The notes under the pieces are model-generated. The model worked only from the letters and a program-made list of their open reading frames with translations, did no database searches and was not told the DNA's origin. Both the position numbers and the translations under genes were made by a program. Of a DNA stretch of 64,000 bases, positions 23,621 to 35,161 are shown piece by piece. Location: contig JAVTVX010000034.1 in the NCBI GenBank assembly GCA_033439265.1, positions 9,455,001 through 9,519,000 of the forward strand, in the 5' to 3' direction. The DNA is from Dillenia suffruticosa (Eukaryota > Streptophyta > Magnoliopsida > Dilleniales > Dilleniaceae). Position 1 is the stretch's first letter. Every line of letters begins with the position of its first letter.

Positions 23621-24426
23621 CCAAAGAAGTGACTTATTTTTTGATCCGTCTTTGTGAGAGAAATCATCACCAGAAAAGAGAATTATTAAGAAAGCAAGCA
23701 AAACTTACCGGAGATGATTTTGCTATGGCAATAGCTAACAAGCAAGAACTTGGCCGAACTTGTGGTCGGTGCATATATAATATTATATGTGTAATCTTAT
23801 GCGTAATATGTATTAAAATCATCTAATTTTATTTAAAAATTTAACATTATAACAACAACAATAATTTGAGACTTAATCCTAATAATTTAGAGTCGACTTT
23901 TTGAGAAACAAACACAAGAATTAAAAAATAATAATAATAATAATAGTAAATAAATAAATAAATAAATACATAAATACATAAAGAAAAATAATAATAAAAG
24001 AAATATATATATATATATATAATAGTAATAATCATAATAATAATAGTAATAATGAATAGATAAAAAAATAAATAAATATGTTAATTTAATTTGTGTGGAT
24101 TTTTCTACGTCATTCATTCCTATCCAACGTCATCCTCTCGTCTAAATTCTTAACTATCATGTCTTACGGATAATTTGCATCCAAGTTTGTAGCGGTCTAC
24201 CTCTACGTTTTACTAAATCTCCTATATTCAAGTTTTTTACTCTTCTAACCAATACGTTTTCGGGTTTTCTTTGTACATAGTCAAACCATCTCAGTCGATA
24301 CTCTTACATTTTATTCGCAATTAAACTAATTCCCAATTTTTTACGAATTTTTTCATTTCTAATTCTATATTTTTTAGTTTTACCATACATCTATCTAAAC
24401 ATTTTCATTTCTGTCACCGTCATTTT

Positions 24427-25950
24427 TTATTCTTGTTGTTTTTTAATTGCCCAACACTCAGTATTATATAATAATACAACTCTTACTGTAATTTTATAGA
24501 ACTTTCCCTTCAAATGTAGTAGTATCGTATGTTCACAAAAAATTCCGGATGTTTTTATCCATTTCATCCAATCTGCTTGAATCCTATGATTCACATCTCT
24601 ATCTATATTGCCATCACTTTGAATGATAGAACAAAAATATTTAAATCGTTTACTTTTTGGTGCATCTTGTCCATCTAACATAATCGTTTCTTTATCGTTC
24701 TGATCATCATTGCTAAACCTACATTTCATATACTCAGTTTTCGATCTACTCAATCTAAACCCTCTGGATTCTAGTGTATTCCTCCATAACTCTAATTTAA
24801 CACCAATACCTTCTCTAGTTTCATCAACCAACACTATATCATCTGCAAAAAGTATACACCATAGTATTTCATCTGCAAAAAGCATACACCATAGTATTTC
24901 ATTTTGAATGTTTTTTGTGATTTCGTCTATCACTATTGCAAAAAGGATGGAACTTAATGCCGAACCTTGATGGAGCCCAATGTTAATTGGGAAACTATCG
25001 CTCATACCCCCGCAAGTTCTTATATTGGTTACAATTCCATCATACATATTTTTAATGAGTTTAATGTATCTCAAGGATGTCCTTTTTTCATTAACGCCCA
25101 CCACAATGTTTCTAGAAACCCTATCTTATACTTTTTCTAGATCAATGAATACCATATGTACGTCTTTCTTATGTGCTCTATATGTCTTCATCAAATGTCT
25201 TAACAAGTGAATTACTTCCGTGGTGGATCTTCCCGGTATACATCCAAATTGATTTTGAGACACATTTATCTCCAATTTCAATCTATGTTCTATCATCCTC
25301 TCCCATAATTTCATTGTATGGCTCTTAAGTTTAATTTCTCGATAATTTCAGTAATTTTATATGTCTCCTTTATTCTTATATAATGATACAATTATACTCT
25401 CCTTCCATATTTGGGGCATTCTCTTAGTTTGCCAAATTTTATTGAAAACATCCGTAAACATTAATATACCAAATTTACCCAAACATTTTCATTGTTCTAT
25501 GGGAATACCATCTGGTCATATTACTTTATTATTTTTCATTCTCTTTAAAGCTCCTTAACTTTATTGGAACGAATCTTATGTTTAAAGTCTCTATTAATCT
25601 ATTTTATAGGTATATCGATATTTCCTATATCTGTTGTGCTCTTACGCTCTTAACATTAAAGAGATGATTAAAATAATCTCTCCAACGCTTTCTTATGTTC
25701 TCATTCTTTATAAGTATACTATTGGTTTTGCTCTTAATATATCTAATACCATTTAGATCTCTTCCCTTTTTCTCCCTTAGTTTGGCAATTCTGTACATCT
25801 CTCTTTCTCCATCTTTAGTCTCTAGTCTTTTGTATATTTCATTATATACCTTACTTTTTGTTTCTTGGATAATTTTTTTCATCTCTTTTTTTGTACTTTT
25901 ATATTTTTCATATGTATCGCTATTACTATTACCTTTAAGGTTCCTATAAC
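24427..25950 (-). pseudogene. RTE reverse transcriptase (broken, duplicated catalytic motif)
   Basis: The readable 225-residue block 24427-25104 contains GLHQGSALSSILFAIVIDE, FADDIVLVDETREGI, WRNTLESRGFRLSRSKTEYM and IQSDGNIDRDVNHRIQ, all diagnostic of plant RTE reverse transcriptase. Upstream parts (25126-25314: [19 protein letters not shown]; 25625-25882: KRWRDYFNHLFN) are in other frames. A 30-bp tandem repeat (24841-24900) duplicates the catalytic motif, giving LFADE then LFADD. Confidence 0.85.
24841..24900 (-). repeat. 30-bp tandem duplication across the RT active site
   Basis: 24841-24870 and 24871-24900 differ by one base. In protein terms the repeat adds ten residues (EILWCMLFAD repeated as EILWCILFAD), so the strand carrying the catalytic aspartates occurs twice. 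Confidence 0.95.
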
Positions 25951-26379
25951 ACTCTCTTTTGATTCGAATAGCAGTTTGTATTTTTTAATTCCACCACCAT
26001 GATTCATTGCCAATGGGGCCTTGACCCTTAGATATACCAAGAACCTCTATACCTATATTCTTTATATGAGTAGACATCTCTTGTCATATTGTTTCCAAAT
26101 TACCATTAGTAGACCAATTTGTTATTTGAATTAATTTATCTCTAAAGGTGTTCACATTTTCTCTTAAATTCCACCACCTAATCCTTGACTCCACAAATGG
26201 ATGATACTTCTTTTGTCTTTTCAGCACAGATATATCTAAGACTAGGATTCTATGCTGAGTTGCTACAATCTCCCCTGATATAACCTTACAATTCTTACAA
26301 GTCATTTTATCATCTCTTCTAGTGAGAAAGAAATCTATTTGGTTAGTATTAGATCCATATCTATATGTAACTACGTGCG

Positions 26380-26990
26380 CTTCTCTTTTCTGTATTTACA
26401 AGTATTAGATCAAATGCTGTGACAAACTCTAAAATGATATCTCCCGCCTCATTCCTACAACCAAATCCAAAATTTCCATATACGATTTCGAATCCTTCAT
26501 TCCTCTCTCTTACATGTCTATTTAAATCCCCTCCAATAAATAACTTCTCTTTACTATGTATGGTTTGTATAAATTCATCTAAATCCTCCCAAAATTGTCT
26601 TTTACTAATTGCATCTGTACCTATTTGGGGTGCATATACACTGACTATATTAATTACGTTTTGTCCATCTACTAACTTGACAAATATAATTTTATCTCCC
26701 TTTCTTATTATCTCTATTACATCCTCTAGTAGATCCTTGTATATAATTATTCATACCACATTGTTAGTTCTATCTCTCCCTGTATACCAAAGTTTATAAC
26801 CATAAGGTTCTACAACCTTAACTTTCTTCCCCACCCACTTAGTTTCTTGAAGACACATGATATGAATCTTTCGTCTATTCATATTTTCTCTCATCTCTCC
26901 TAACTTGCCAGTCAAAGATTTTATATTTCAAGTGGCTAGACGAATTCTATCTTCATGGACTAGTTTAGTTAACCGCACCCTAGGATCCCT
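26380..26990 (-). pseudogene. RTE apurinic endonuclease domain (broken)
   Basis: Minus-strand translation gives the AP-endonuclease hallmarks: NIKSLTGKLGEM, HIMCLQETKWVGKK (metal-binding QET), VSVYAPQ, FWEDLDEFIQ and KLFIGGDLNRHV (catalytic GDLN), then FGFGCRNEAGDIILEF. The domain nicks target DNA to prime reverse transcription. At least three in-frame stops and a frameshift near the C-terminal side inactivate it. Confidence 0.8.
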
Positions 26991-27150
26991 TGTTGATTTG
27001 TCGCTACACCCGAGATCCAATGTAACAAGTCGCTGAGGGGGAAACGCCCCAAAAGTTTGTAAATGTTTGTCTCATTTTTCATTTGACAAAGATTTTACGC
27101 TGGTTGTCAACCTACCGCAACCCTACTCCTTTACCCGAGTTTAGGATCGG

Positions 27151-27272
27151 CTATATTTATAATAGTAAAGTAATAGTAAATAACACTAATAGTAATGATA
27201 TTAGAAATGATAGGTAATATTAGTAATAATTATGTTAATAATATTAATAGTAATAATATTAATGTAGGCAGT

Positions 27273-27305
<33 letters not shown>

Positions 27306-27335
27306 ACTAATGATAATTACTCTACAATGTAGCAC
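27151..27335. repeat. (TAA)n-rich tract beside the LINE
   Basis: Degenerate taa/aat/tag trinucleotide runs (aataataataat around 27285-27303) immediately upstream of the LINE on its own strand. It is simple sequence with no gene. Confidence 0.6.
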
Positions 27336-27979
27336 AGAAGGAGGGAGGGATCTACGGAGTCTTTAGCTGGAGGAGGGAGGTAGAGGAATGGGGGGGCGTT
27401 GGCTGAGGTGTCCGAGGCTTTGGTTGAAGATTGACGCCGGCGGGTACAGTAGGAAGGGTGGCAGAGACAGATAGATCTGGGCTGTGGGAGAGTGTAGGAT
27501 GCAGTTTGTTGTATCAAGGGAAGAGATATAGGTGAGGATAGTTCTGGCCGGTGGGAGGTGAAGAGACGTAGAGATATAGGCAGAATGTGTGGTCGGGACA
27601 AGGAAGGATTATCGTTGAGTCAGAGAGGGTTCTTGAGGACTAGATCTTGGTGTCGTCGGTGTTCGGATCTAAGTTCTAGTGAGTGTGGGTCGAGTGTGGA
27701 TGGGATTAGAGGCCAGATTTGGGTTCTTTTGAGTGTGGGTCTAAGGTAGATCTGAGGGTATGGGTTTTGAGAGGCCGTAGGAGGCAGCAGGCTTCTGGGA
27801 TGGGCAGATCTGGGTCGCGGGTAGGCGTGAGAAAGATACGAAGAGAGAGAGAGAGAGAAGGGTCAAGGGAGAGAAGAGAGAGAGAGAGACGAAGTGAGAG
27901 AAAGACTATTTACCTAGTCGAGTTGCGTAGGAGAGCTACTCGATCGATCGAAGTGGAGTCGAGATGTTAATCAACGAAG

Positions 27980-28016
<37 letters not shown>
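27336..28016 (+). repeat. Purine-rich, GC-elevated block ending in (GA)n
   Basis: The + strand is strongly G/A-rich, with recurring gatctgggt, gagtgtgggtc and gagagaga phrases, and ends in a (GA)n microsatellite (27981-28016). Open frames on both strands reflect composition; none resembles a known protein. It looks like captured or filler DNA of the kind found in TIR elements here, but no inverted ends were found. Confidence 0.5.
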
Positions 28017-28017
<1 letters not shown>

Positions 28018-28339
28018 ACCTTTAAAAATTTATCATTAGCATATAAAAATATTTTTTGAATATGTCAATAGTTAATTCGATAAATTCTTATTCTTCATAT
28101 TCATTTTGTTCCGAGGAAGAGTAATCATTGTATTGGTATTTGATAGAATCATCGGTGTCTCCCGACACTCAGGTTGTACTATTTGGGATTTATCATTTCT
28201 TAAAATATGATATTCGGGTATAAATTCTTTTAAAAATTAGATTTTCTCAATTGAAAAAAAAATATTTCACAACTTTATTTAATATTTCTACATTAAAATT
28301 TTTATTTTGTAATAAAAATAAAATAAAATATTATATTAT

Positions 28340-28625
28340 ATTTATAAGGAATCATAAAGTAAAGACAGGGTAATGAAATGCTTGCTTTAGAATAATAAAA
28401 TAAATAATCTAAACCTCCTACGTTCAAACAATAACTAGCAATATATTTCCGTTGAGTTCCTAAAGGCTATTTCTTCGCACTTCTCTAATAATCTAAAATA
28501 GAAAATAAAAGTTTGAAAACAAATTACAAAAGCACAAGTTTAGAACGAAATAGAAAAATAACAAAACTAATGAAAAACTCAATAATAGAGTACACTTGAA
28601 TTAAAAAAAATAACAAGATATAATT
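28340..28625 (+). repeat. Dispersed repeat, copy 1 (copy 2 at 40305-40590)
   Basis: Collinear blocks shared with 40305-40590 include gtaatgaaatgcttgcttta, acttctctaataatctaaaa, agaaaaataacaaaactaat and aaaaactcaataatagagta. A partial relative begins at about 38365. It is non-coding. Bases 28017-28339 before it are AT-rich with nothing recognised. Confidence 0.8.
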
Positions 28626-29279
28626 GTTGTCTTTCTTTTACCTCTAAATCAACAAGAGATAATAAAAAATTAAAGTAAATGACATAAGAGCTATAAAATG
28701 ATTTTTGCAATTGAAATGTGAAATTTATTGTTTAAAACACAACTAAAATAATAACAAAAATGGTTCAATCTATGGCGCAAAGGGCATTCAAGCCGGCAGC
28801 AGCATGACGGCATCAAAGGGGGGCACCACGACGGACTTCTCAAAATTTGCACCTGCGGCACTTGGACCAGAGGAAGATTTATTTTCTTTTGATTTTTATT
28901 TCCTTTTATTTATTATTTTATTTTAGTCACCTCGGTTTTCTAAAATATTAGTTTGAGTTAATGAATTAGGACGTAATCGTCGGTTTGCGTTTTTATCAAG
29001 GTTTACTGGATATATATAAACTCTTTTAATGATATTATAATATTCAGATTTCTATCTACATCAAATTGTTGTGATAATTGGATATTGAGATTTCTTAAAT
29101 AAAATATTAAGTTCATATATTATATATAATAAAAATAGAATCAATAAGAGTTTTATGTAACACTGTAAAAAACAAACAAAAAAATCAAACTCATTTATTC
29201 ACTATCGTTTTATTCTTTTTTACTCCCGCCAACTTTCTCATTCTCAACCCTCCGAGCCCCCACCCCTCTCATTCTCTCC
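28626..29279. other. AT-rich spacer, no gene seen
   Basis: Contains a short GC-rich island at about 28785-28870 (gccggcagcagcatgacgg) with no supported frame; the rest is AT-rich with no recognised feature. Confidence 0.35.
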
Positions 29280-29455
29280 CTCTCGTCACTCTTGGAGTTT
29301 CACCCCAATTAATCTGAATCGATGAGTCTGTCAGGTTTCAATTGAGGGATCCTCTCTTAACAATATTTTTTTCCGTATCTAGTAGGAATCGAACTCCCGA
29401 CCTGATTAAAGAACGAAAATATCCTTTCCACTTACACCAACATATATTGGTCCTC
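29280..29455 (-). mobile_element. tRNA-derived SINE-like element (minus strand)
   Basis: On the minus strand the A-box-like tggtgtaagtgg (near 29440) is followed, about 45 bases on, by B-box-like gggagttcgattcct (near 29385-29400). A non-tRNA body ending in gattcagattaattgggg then follows. This arrangement and wording are typical of plant tRNA-derived SINEs. No clear target duplication was seen. Confidence 0.5.
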
Positions 29456-30059
29456 TCGCCACTCTCTCTCACCCTCTCTCTTTGCTCTTTTCAAAAACAA
29501 CCAAACTCAAATAAAAACCCATATATTAAAATTTCTAAAATTTCTAACAAAGTCATTAGAGATTTGATTTAGTAAAAGAAGTGAATTTTATAGAGAGACA
29601 AAATCTAGAATTGAATGTGGCTTAATAAGAGGCGAAATTTGTAAAGAAAATAGAGATAATACAATTTCTTAAGTTTGGATTTGAATTATTCTTCCATAAA
29701 TTTAGAATTTATATTGAGATTTGAGATTTTATGAAAAGAGAAAAATCTAAAGTTTAAAAGTTACTTAACTAGACTAAGAGACAAAATTGATGAATCAAGT
29801 AAAATAATTTTTCTTTATCTTAAATTTGAGTACATTTTACTTATATATAAACTTTCTATTGAGATTTGAAATATTTAATTTTGGAGTTTAGGCGTAAAGT
29901 TTATGTAATGATAAAATTATGGGAAACATTGAATAGAAAATTGTTTCCCCTAAATCTATGATATTTATTAGAAGAATTTGAATATACATTTAATGATATT
30001 GGAAATCTAGAATTAGAAAAATTTAGGAAAAAATTAATTAATCCCAAATTCGATTTATG

Positions 30060-31575
30060 ATTAACGGTGAAATGGTATTTATTGATTTAGATTAAGACAA
30101 TTGAAAGTTTAGAAGAAATTAATTTAGTTTGGATTGTGAATTGGAAGTGTTGACCCTCCCAAAAGGTAAGTGATTTATGTGTTATATTTTAAATGAGTAA
30201 AATGTTTTGTTTGATTTTTTTTAAATAATTTTTCAATGAATTTTGAAATATTTTTTGCATGTGAAATGTCCTTATATATGAATTTAATGTAGTTATGCAT
30301 CCTATTTATTATATATAAATAATATGTCATATTTTATGTGATATATTGAGTATAACTTGATTTGAAAAATAATTGAATTAAATTTGACACATGAAATGGA
30401 TTTATGAGTTTTGTGAAATGGTGCATATTGGAATGAAAGACTAAACCCCCTATTAAATGACTTGTCAATTCCCTCTATGGTACAACCCGACGGGGTGTCA
30501 TATTGAGATTAATAGACTATGAGAGATAGCAGAGCACATGCGGTGTCTTCGTGACCAAATGTTATAAATAAAGTCGTGGGATAGTTGGTTGTACCACTAA
30601 TGAAAGACCACATCCAACGTTAAAGATAAATGTATTTGTGAACTTAAATTTCTAAAACCCTTGGTGGCCCGCCTCAGATCATGGTAGATCTTTGTCGAAA
30701 ATAATGATTTTGGTTACTTCTTTTTGAAAAATGTGAAATATGATGAATGTATAAATTTTATTTCATCATGATAATTGAATTTAGTTGAAAATCTTGACTT
30801 TTATGATGACAATTGATTTATTTGATTATAATGAAAAAAAATTTGTGAATACTATTTGACATATCCACATTCACCTCTTATTCATTACATAATATGTTAT
30901 TCCACTCACTGAGTATTATTTAAACTCATTCCTTTTATCTCATTTCTTTTTTTACAAAGAACATTTAGTTTGGAAGTTAGCTCTTGTTTTGAGCCAAAAT
31001 GAATATAGTTTGAGAATCTCTTCAGGTATCATTTTCTTTTGATTATATTTTGAGCAATTAGTGGAGTATTGTGGAAGTATTGATATTAACTATTTTTGAA
31101 AAACTATTTTGATATTATCTTTGTTGAATTTGATTTTGAATTTCGGTTGGTTTTGTATATGTATGTTGAGTATCTATTTGATTAATCGAAAATTTATTTG
31201 AGAATTGTTTTTGATTGAGTTAGTTTGCATCCATTGAATATGGATTTATTTTATATTTTATAGATTTTTCAATGGATTTATTTTATATTTTATGGATTTG
31301 ATTGTCATGGCTGGGTTGTCTTTGTGCATGTACTTGGATTTAAATGGGCAGGCTGACCTTATACATGCATGTTTTGAGTAGGGATAGACCGGACTGATCT
31401 TTTGGTTGTGTGATGAATACATATTATTTTATTTAAATTTATTGAATTATTTTAGAAAATGAATTGATATCGATAAATGTCATGCGATATTTTAGTGTAT
31501 GGATTAGGTTAACCCCTATTTTGAGATAACACGATGGATGTCACTTGCTCGATCCGACAATCGGGGAGTAATATT
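30060..31575. mobile_element. Possible degenerate solo LTR
   Basis: Features recall Tekay/Del LTRs: a mid-region ccactcactgagtatt (about 30902-30917), moderately GC-rich phrases in AT-rich DNA, and an end-like cgatccgacaatcgggg near 31551-31567. No TG..CA ends, primer site or target duplication could be fixed, so limits are rough. Bases 29456-30059 and 31576-32160 on either side are AT-rich with no gene. Confidence 0.3.
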
Positions 31576-32204
31576 TTATCTCTTAATAATAAAACTCAAC
31601 TCAAATAAAATTTAATCAAAAATTTAGATCGAATCATGCCCTTTACGATAAATTTCTCTACAAGGTTTTATATCAATCGATAACATAGGCAACCAAATTC
31701 ATAACTCATTTTTTAATACAATATTTATGCAATATATACTTCTAAAGAGTCTTCTAATTTAAAATTTTTGTTATATTAATTTTAAGCATTTTCACGCAAC
31801 ACATGTTAGTGTATTCATATATACATTTAATCACATAATTCATGCAATTTCTACACGTACTGAAATTTTAATATTTGCTTATGTTCGCTGACATAGACTT
31901 GAGAAAGGAAATTTTGTTCAAAATATTTATTTTGAATTATAATTAATTTTTATTAATATACTATTATTATTGTATTCAGTTTATGATTTTAGAATTTATA
32001 ATAAAAAATTATATAATGAGACATTTTTTATATAATTACTAAATAAATTTGAATTATGACTATTTCTTACAGAACTATGATTGAGTATATGTCGATTAAG
32101 TTATATTTATCAATAAAATATCTAATTTTAGTAATAATTAATGGTCTTAAAGACACCTTATTGCTTCCTTATTATCATACTGTAATTTACAACTATTCCA
32201 AAAT

Positions 32205-32400
32205 CGGGTGATTTGGGTTTTTTAGGGTGGTGATTTGGGAAGGGTAAAATGGTCATGGAAGAAAGAGAGAAGGCGTAAGCGTTCGATATGATAATGAAAG
32301 GATGAAAGAAAAGTCCCCACCATCATCACTTTATGTAAGACACCCTTCCCGTTAATCCCCGTACCCCACCTTATTCTCTCATTATTGCATTCGCATTTTT
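32205..32400 (+). repeat. Local repeat family member
   Basis: Shares gggtggtgatttgggaaggg, gtcatggaagaaag, gataatgaaaggat, acacccttcccgtta and ctcattattgcattc with the copy at 23281, but lacks the middle gtgtcaccataaag block. The Pack-MULE at 32435 interrupts sequence just beyond it. Confidence 0.65.
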
Positions 32401-32434
32401 TTGTTAACAAAATTATTCCATGGACATTCTACAA

Positions 32435-33631
32435 GAGAGATAATTAAATGCCAAATTTTTTAATTTTATTTCAAATTCACAAATTGATTCTTAGATTTCA
32501 AAACACAACGATTGAAAATCTAAACTTTAAGATCCATAATTTATTAATCCTTTCGTTAGTAACGATGCTTAACTGACCTTTATATTGAACTGGTTCAATG
32601 TGACAGATTATATGGATATCATATATCAGAAATTATTGACGTGTCATGTAACACGTCAGCACCATCACATATAATATTACCGCTTAGTATTAATGTTGAT
32701 ATGACAGTAAGATGTAATCATCCTAAATTAATAAAATTAAATTTTTTAAAATTAATAAAAAATAAGAAAAATTTGAAAGATTATATATGAAAAAATTAAA
32801 TTAAAAACTTTCATCTTCTCTCTCCTCCCCTCCCCTCCCCTTTCTCTTTGTCCTCTCTCTCTAACCGGAACAAAGAAAAAACACTTTCTCTCTCCTTCCC
32901 TCCCCTTTCTCTCTCTTCTCTCCCAATTCCAAACCCATCATCTCACCCTCTCACATTACACGGCCCCAGCCTTGAGAGAAGAACTGAGAGTGTAAGAAAA
33001 CACACAAACGCAGAGAGTCAAAAAAATGAAGACAGCAAATGGCACAAAGCTCACGTGCTTCACAAGCCATCCTACACCCAATACCACCGTCTCTTCTTCC
33101 TCTTCTTCATCTCCTTCTTCACATTCGCTCTCTTTCTCTCTCAAACTCATTCAAAAGTCCTTTCTGTGTCTTCCTCTGTCACGACCACCCACAACAACGA
33201 TCTCCCAAAACCCATCTCCGATGCCCTCCTCCACTACACTATCTCACACAACAACACCCACATGACCTCTATGGAGCTCAACACCATTGCAAGTGTTCTC
33301 GGATCTTACCAATTTTCTTCGAACTTTCTCATTTTCAGCTTGACCCACGAACCCATCTCTGGAAGGCCCTCAATTTCAAGGGTCGCACAATATTATATGT
33401 GATGGTACTGATATTTCACGTGACATGTCAGTAATTCCTGACACATGTCATCCATATAATCTGTCATATTGAGTTAACTCGGCGCATAATAGTCAGTTAG
33501 GCATCGTTACTAACAGAAAAATTAATAAATTATGATTTTAAAATTTAGGTTCTTAATTGTTGCGTTTTGAAATTTAAGAATTAATTTATAAATTTATGAT
33601 AAAATTTAAGGATTTGACATGTAATCGTCGC
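32435..33631. mobile_element. Pack-MULE-like element 1, carrying an IRX15-type gene fragment
   Basis: Long terminal inverted repeats: about 32435-32745 and about 33390-33631 are reverse complements over some 240 bases (shared words include ttagtaacgatgcYtaactga, gacagattatatggat and ccatcacatataatatt). The ends start GAGAGATAATTAAATG, a Mutator-like start. The flanks TTCTACAA (32427-32434) and TTCGACAA (33632-33639) form an 8-bp duplication with one mismatch. There is no transposase. The 640-bp interior holds a 5'-leader-like CT-rich stretch and part of a DUF579 gene, the definition of a Pack-MULE. Confidence 0.8.
33026..33398 (+). pseudogene. IRX15/IRX15-L-like (DUF579) N-terminal fragment
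   Basis: The reading begins MKTANGTKL at 33026, like the start of IRX15-type proteins. After a frame change it gives a hydrophobic signal-anchor (FFLFFISFFTFALFLS), then LPKPISDALLHY, MTSMELNTIASVL and, after a second shift, LWKALNFKGRTI. That last block matches the DUF579 core reading LLWKSLNxxGRTVF in Arabidopsis IRX15. DUF579 proteins act in the Golgi on glucuronoxylan. Only about the first third is present, with at least two frameshifts, cut off by the right TIR. The preceding CT-rich 32815-33025 fits the donor gene's 5' leader. It is not functional as a methyltransferase-like protein. Confidence 0.75.
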
Positions 33632-33817
33632 TTCGACAAAACTTGCTAGTCAGTAGAAATGACAATGAAATTGACTATGACGGTAATAAAAATTAAATTG
33701 AAGATGGAGAATAATTAAAAATAAAAATTACCCGTATTTTTTCTTCGCTCATCTTCAATTTAATTTTTGTTGTCGTCACCTTCATTGCCATTTATACTAA
33801 CCAGCAAGTTTTGTGGA
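33632..33817. repeat. Hairpin-forming inverted repeat (MITE-like)
   Basis: The left arm (33637-33706, caaaacttgctagtcagtag..gaagatg) and right arm (33750-33813, catcttcaatttaattttt..cagcaagttttg) are near-perfect reverse complements around a loop of about 43 bases. It abuts Pack-MULE 1. A transcript would fold into a long stem, so small-RNA production is plausible but not shown. Confidence 0.8.
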
Positions 33818-33820
33818 ATG

Positions 33821-34140
33821 CCTACGAAGGAAATGGGAATGCAATAATTTTTTATTAACAAAATAAGTTTCGTGGAATGTCTCACTAAAAAGAGGACCAT
33901 AGCAAATGCAAAAAAATAGAAATGCTAAAATTATAAATTTTACAATTATAAATTTTATAAATATCAATATTCACACCTAAATGAGGTAAGAGTATACTTA
34001 CAAATGTTTAAACGTATCAATATCAATATTCACCTATGAAGGAAATGGGAATGCAATAATTTTTTATTAACAAACTAAGTTTTGTGGAATGTCTCACTAA
34101 AAAAAGAGGACCATAGCAAATGATAAAAAATAGAATGTTA
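33821..34140 (+). repeat. Tandem duplication, 212-bp unit (second copy partial)
   Basis: Copies begin cctaYgaaggaaatgggaat at 33821 and 34033 and share the gtggaatgtctcactaaaa and gaggaccatagcaaatg blocks. It is non-coding. Confidence 0.85.
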
Positions 34141-34629
34141 CTTTTTTTTTCCGGTGAGAGGGAGAGAAAGAGGAGAGAAGAGAGAGAAAGGGGAGGGAAG
34201 GAGAGAGAGAGTGTGTGTGTTTTTTCTTTTTTCCGGTGAGAGAGGACAGAGAGAAATTTTTTCCGGCAAGAGAGGACGGAGAGAAAGGAGAGGAAGGAAA
34301 AGAAGATAAATTTTTATTAATTTTTATTAATTTTAAAAGAATAAAATTTTATTAATTTAAAATGATGAAACGACACTATCATGTCAATATTAGCGTTGAC
34401 GTGATAATGTTGTGTATGATGGTGTTCATATATCACGTGATACGTCTGTAATTTCTAATACAGTATCCACATAATCTGTTATCTTGAATCAGTTCAGGTA
34501 TCATTATTAATAAAAGAACTAACAAATTATAATTTTTAAAATCTAAATGATCAATCATTGCGTTTTGAAACTTAAGAGTCAATTTGTAAATTTAAGTTAG
34601 AGTTCAAAAATTTGAGATGTAATTATCTC
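34141..34629. mobile_element. Solo right arm of the same MULE family with GA-rich interior
   Basis: 34380-34629 matches the right TIRs of both Pack-MULEs (atcattattaat-aaaagaactaac, cattgcgttttgaaacttaa, gatgtaattatctc). Its GA-rich inner part (34150-34310, ccggtgagag..gagagaag) resembles the interior of Pack-MULE 2. No left arm follows in the required orientation nearby, apart from that at 32435, so this is a truncated element or the outer end of a nested composite. Confidence 0.65.
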
Positions 34630-34659
34630 GAATAAATTCAACATTTTCGGTTTGGGAGC

Positions 34660-34792
34660 TCACGGAAGGTGCTGTTAAACACGAGCAGGGGAATGTGTCC
34701 TCTGCCATTTTGTGAATCTGGATGCTTGCTTCTACCCTCAATAATGCAAAAGTACGTTCGTCGGGGATGTGCCCTCTGCCATTTTGTGAGTC
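34660..34792 (+). repeat. Segmental repeat, copy B, left part (split by Pack-MULE 2)
   Basis: ggaaRgtgctgttaaacacga, tctgccattttgtgaatct and gcaaaagtacgttcgtcgggg correspond to about 21125-21310 of copy A. The match is interrupted at about 34792 by Pack-MULE 2 and resumes at 36676. Confidence 0.7.
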
Positions 34793-35110
34793 GAGTTAAT
34801 TTCTACTTAAATCACCAAATTTTATTCCAAATTCATAAACTAGTTTATAAATTTTAAAATGATACGATTAAATACTTAAATTTTAAAAATCATTACTTAT
34901 TAATTTCTTCATTAATGACGTCATCACGTTATCCATTATACGATGATGTGATTGAAAATTGACAAATAAAATGGATGCCAACCAGTAAGAAATTGTTGAC
35001 GATTGTTATCATGTCAGAAAAGATGCTGACGTGATATTACACGTCATCATTCTAAATTAACAAATTTTAAATTTTTTAAAATTAATAAAAAATTTATCTT
35101 CTCTCTCTCC

Positions 35111-35159
<49 letters not shown>

Positions 35160-35161
35160 AC

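Larger units (their letters stand above)
23848..27150 (-). mobile_element. RTE-clade LINE (non-LTR retrotransposon), nearly full length, defective
   Basis: On the minus strand the element runs from a 5' leader at about 27150 (starting atagccgatcctaaactc) to a 3' end at about 23848, where the conserved RTE tail (gtcgactctaaattatt, then cttaatctcaaa-like sequence) ends in a short (TTG)n-type tract. It encodes an apurinic endonuclease domain followed by reverse transcriptase, the two-domain plan of RTE elements. Multiple stops and frameshifts are present and about 300 bases near the 3' end are simple-sequence-rich. Confidence 0.85.

Noticed and set aside
27317-27970. Open frames in the purine-rich block
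   Set aside because: Low-complexity Arg/Gly/Ser or Pro/Ser-rich products on both strands, with no promoter, splice or domain evidence.
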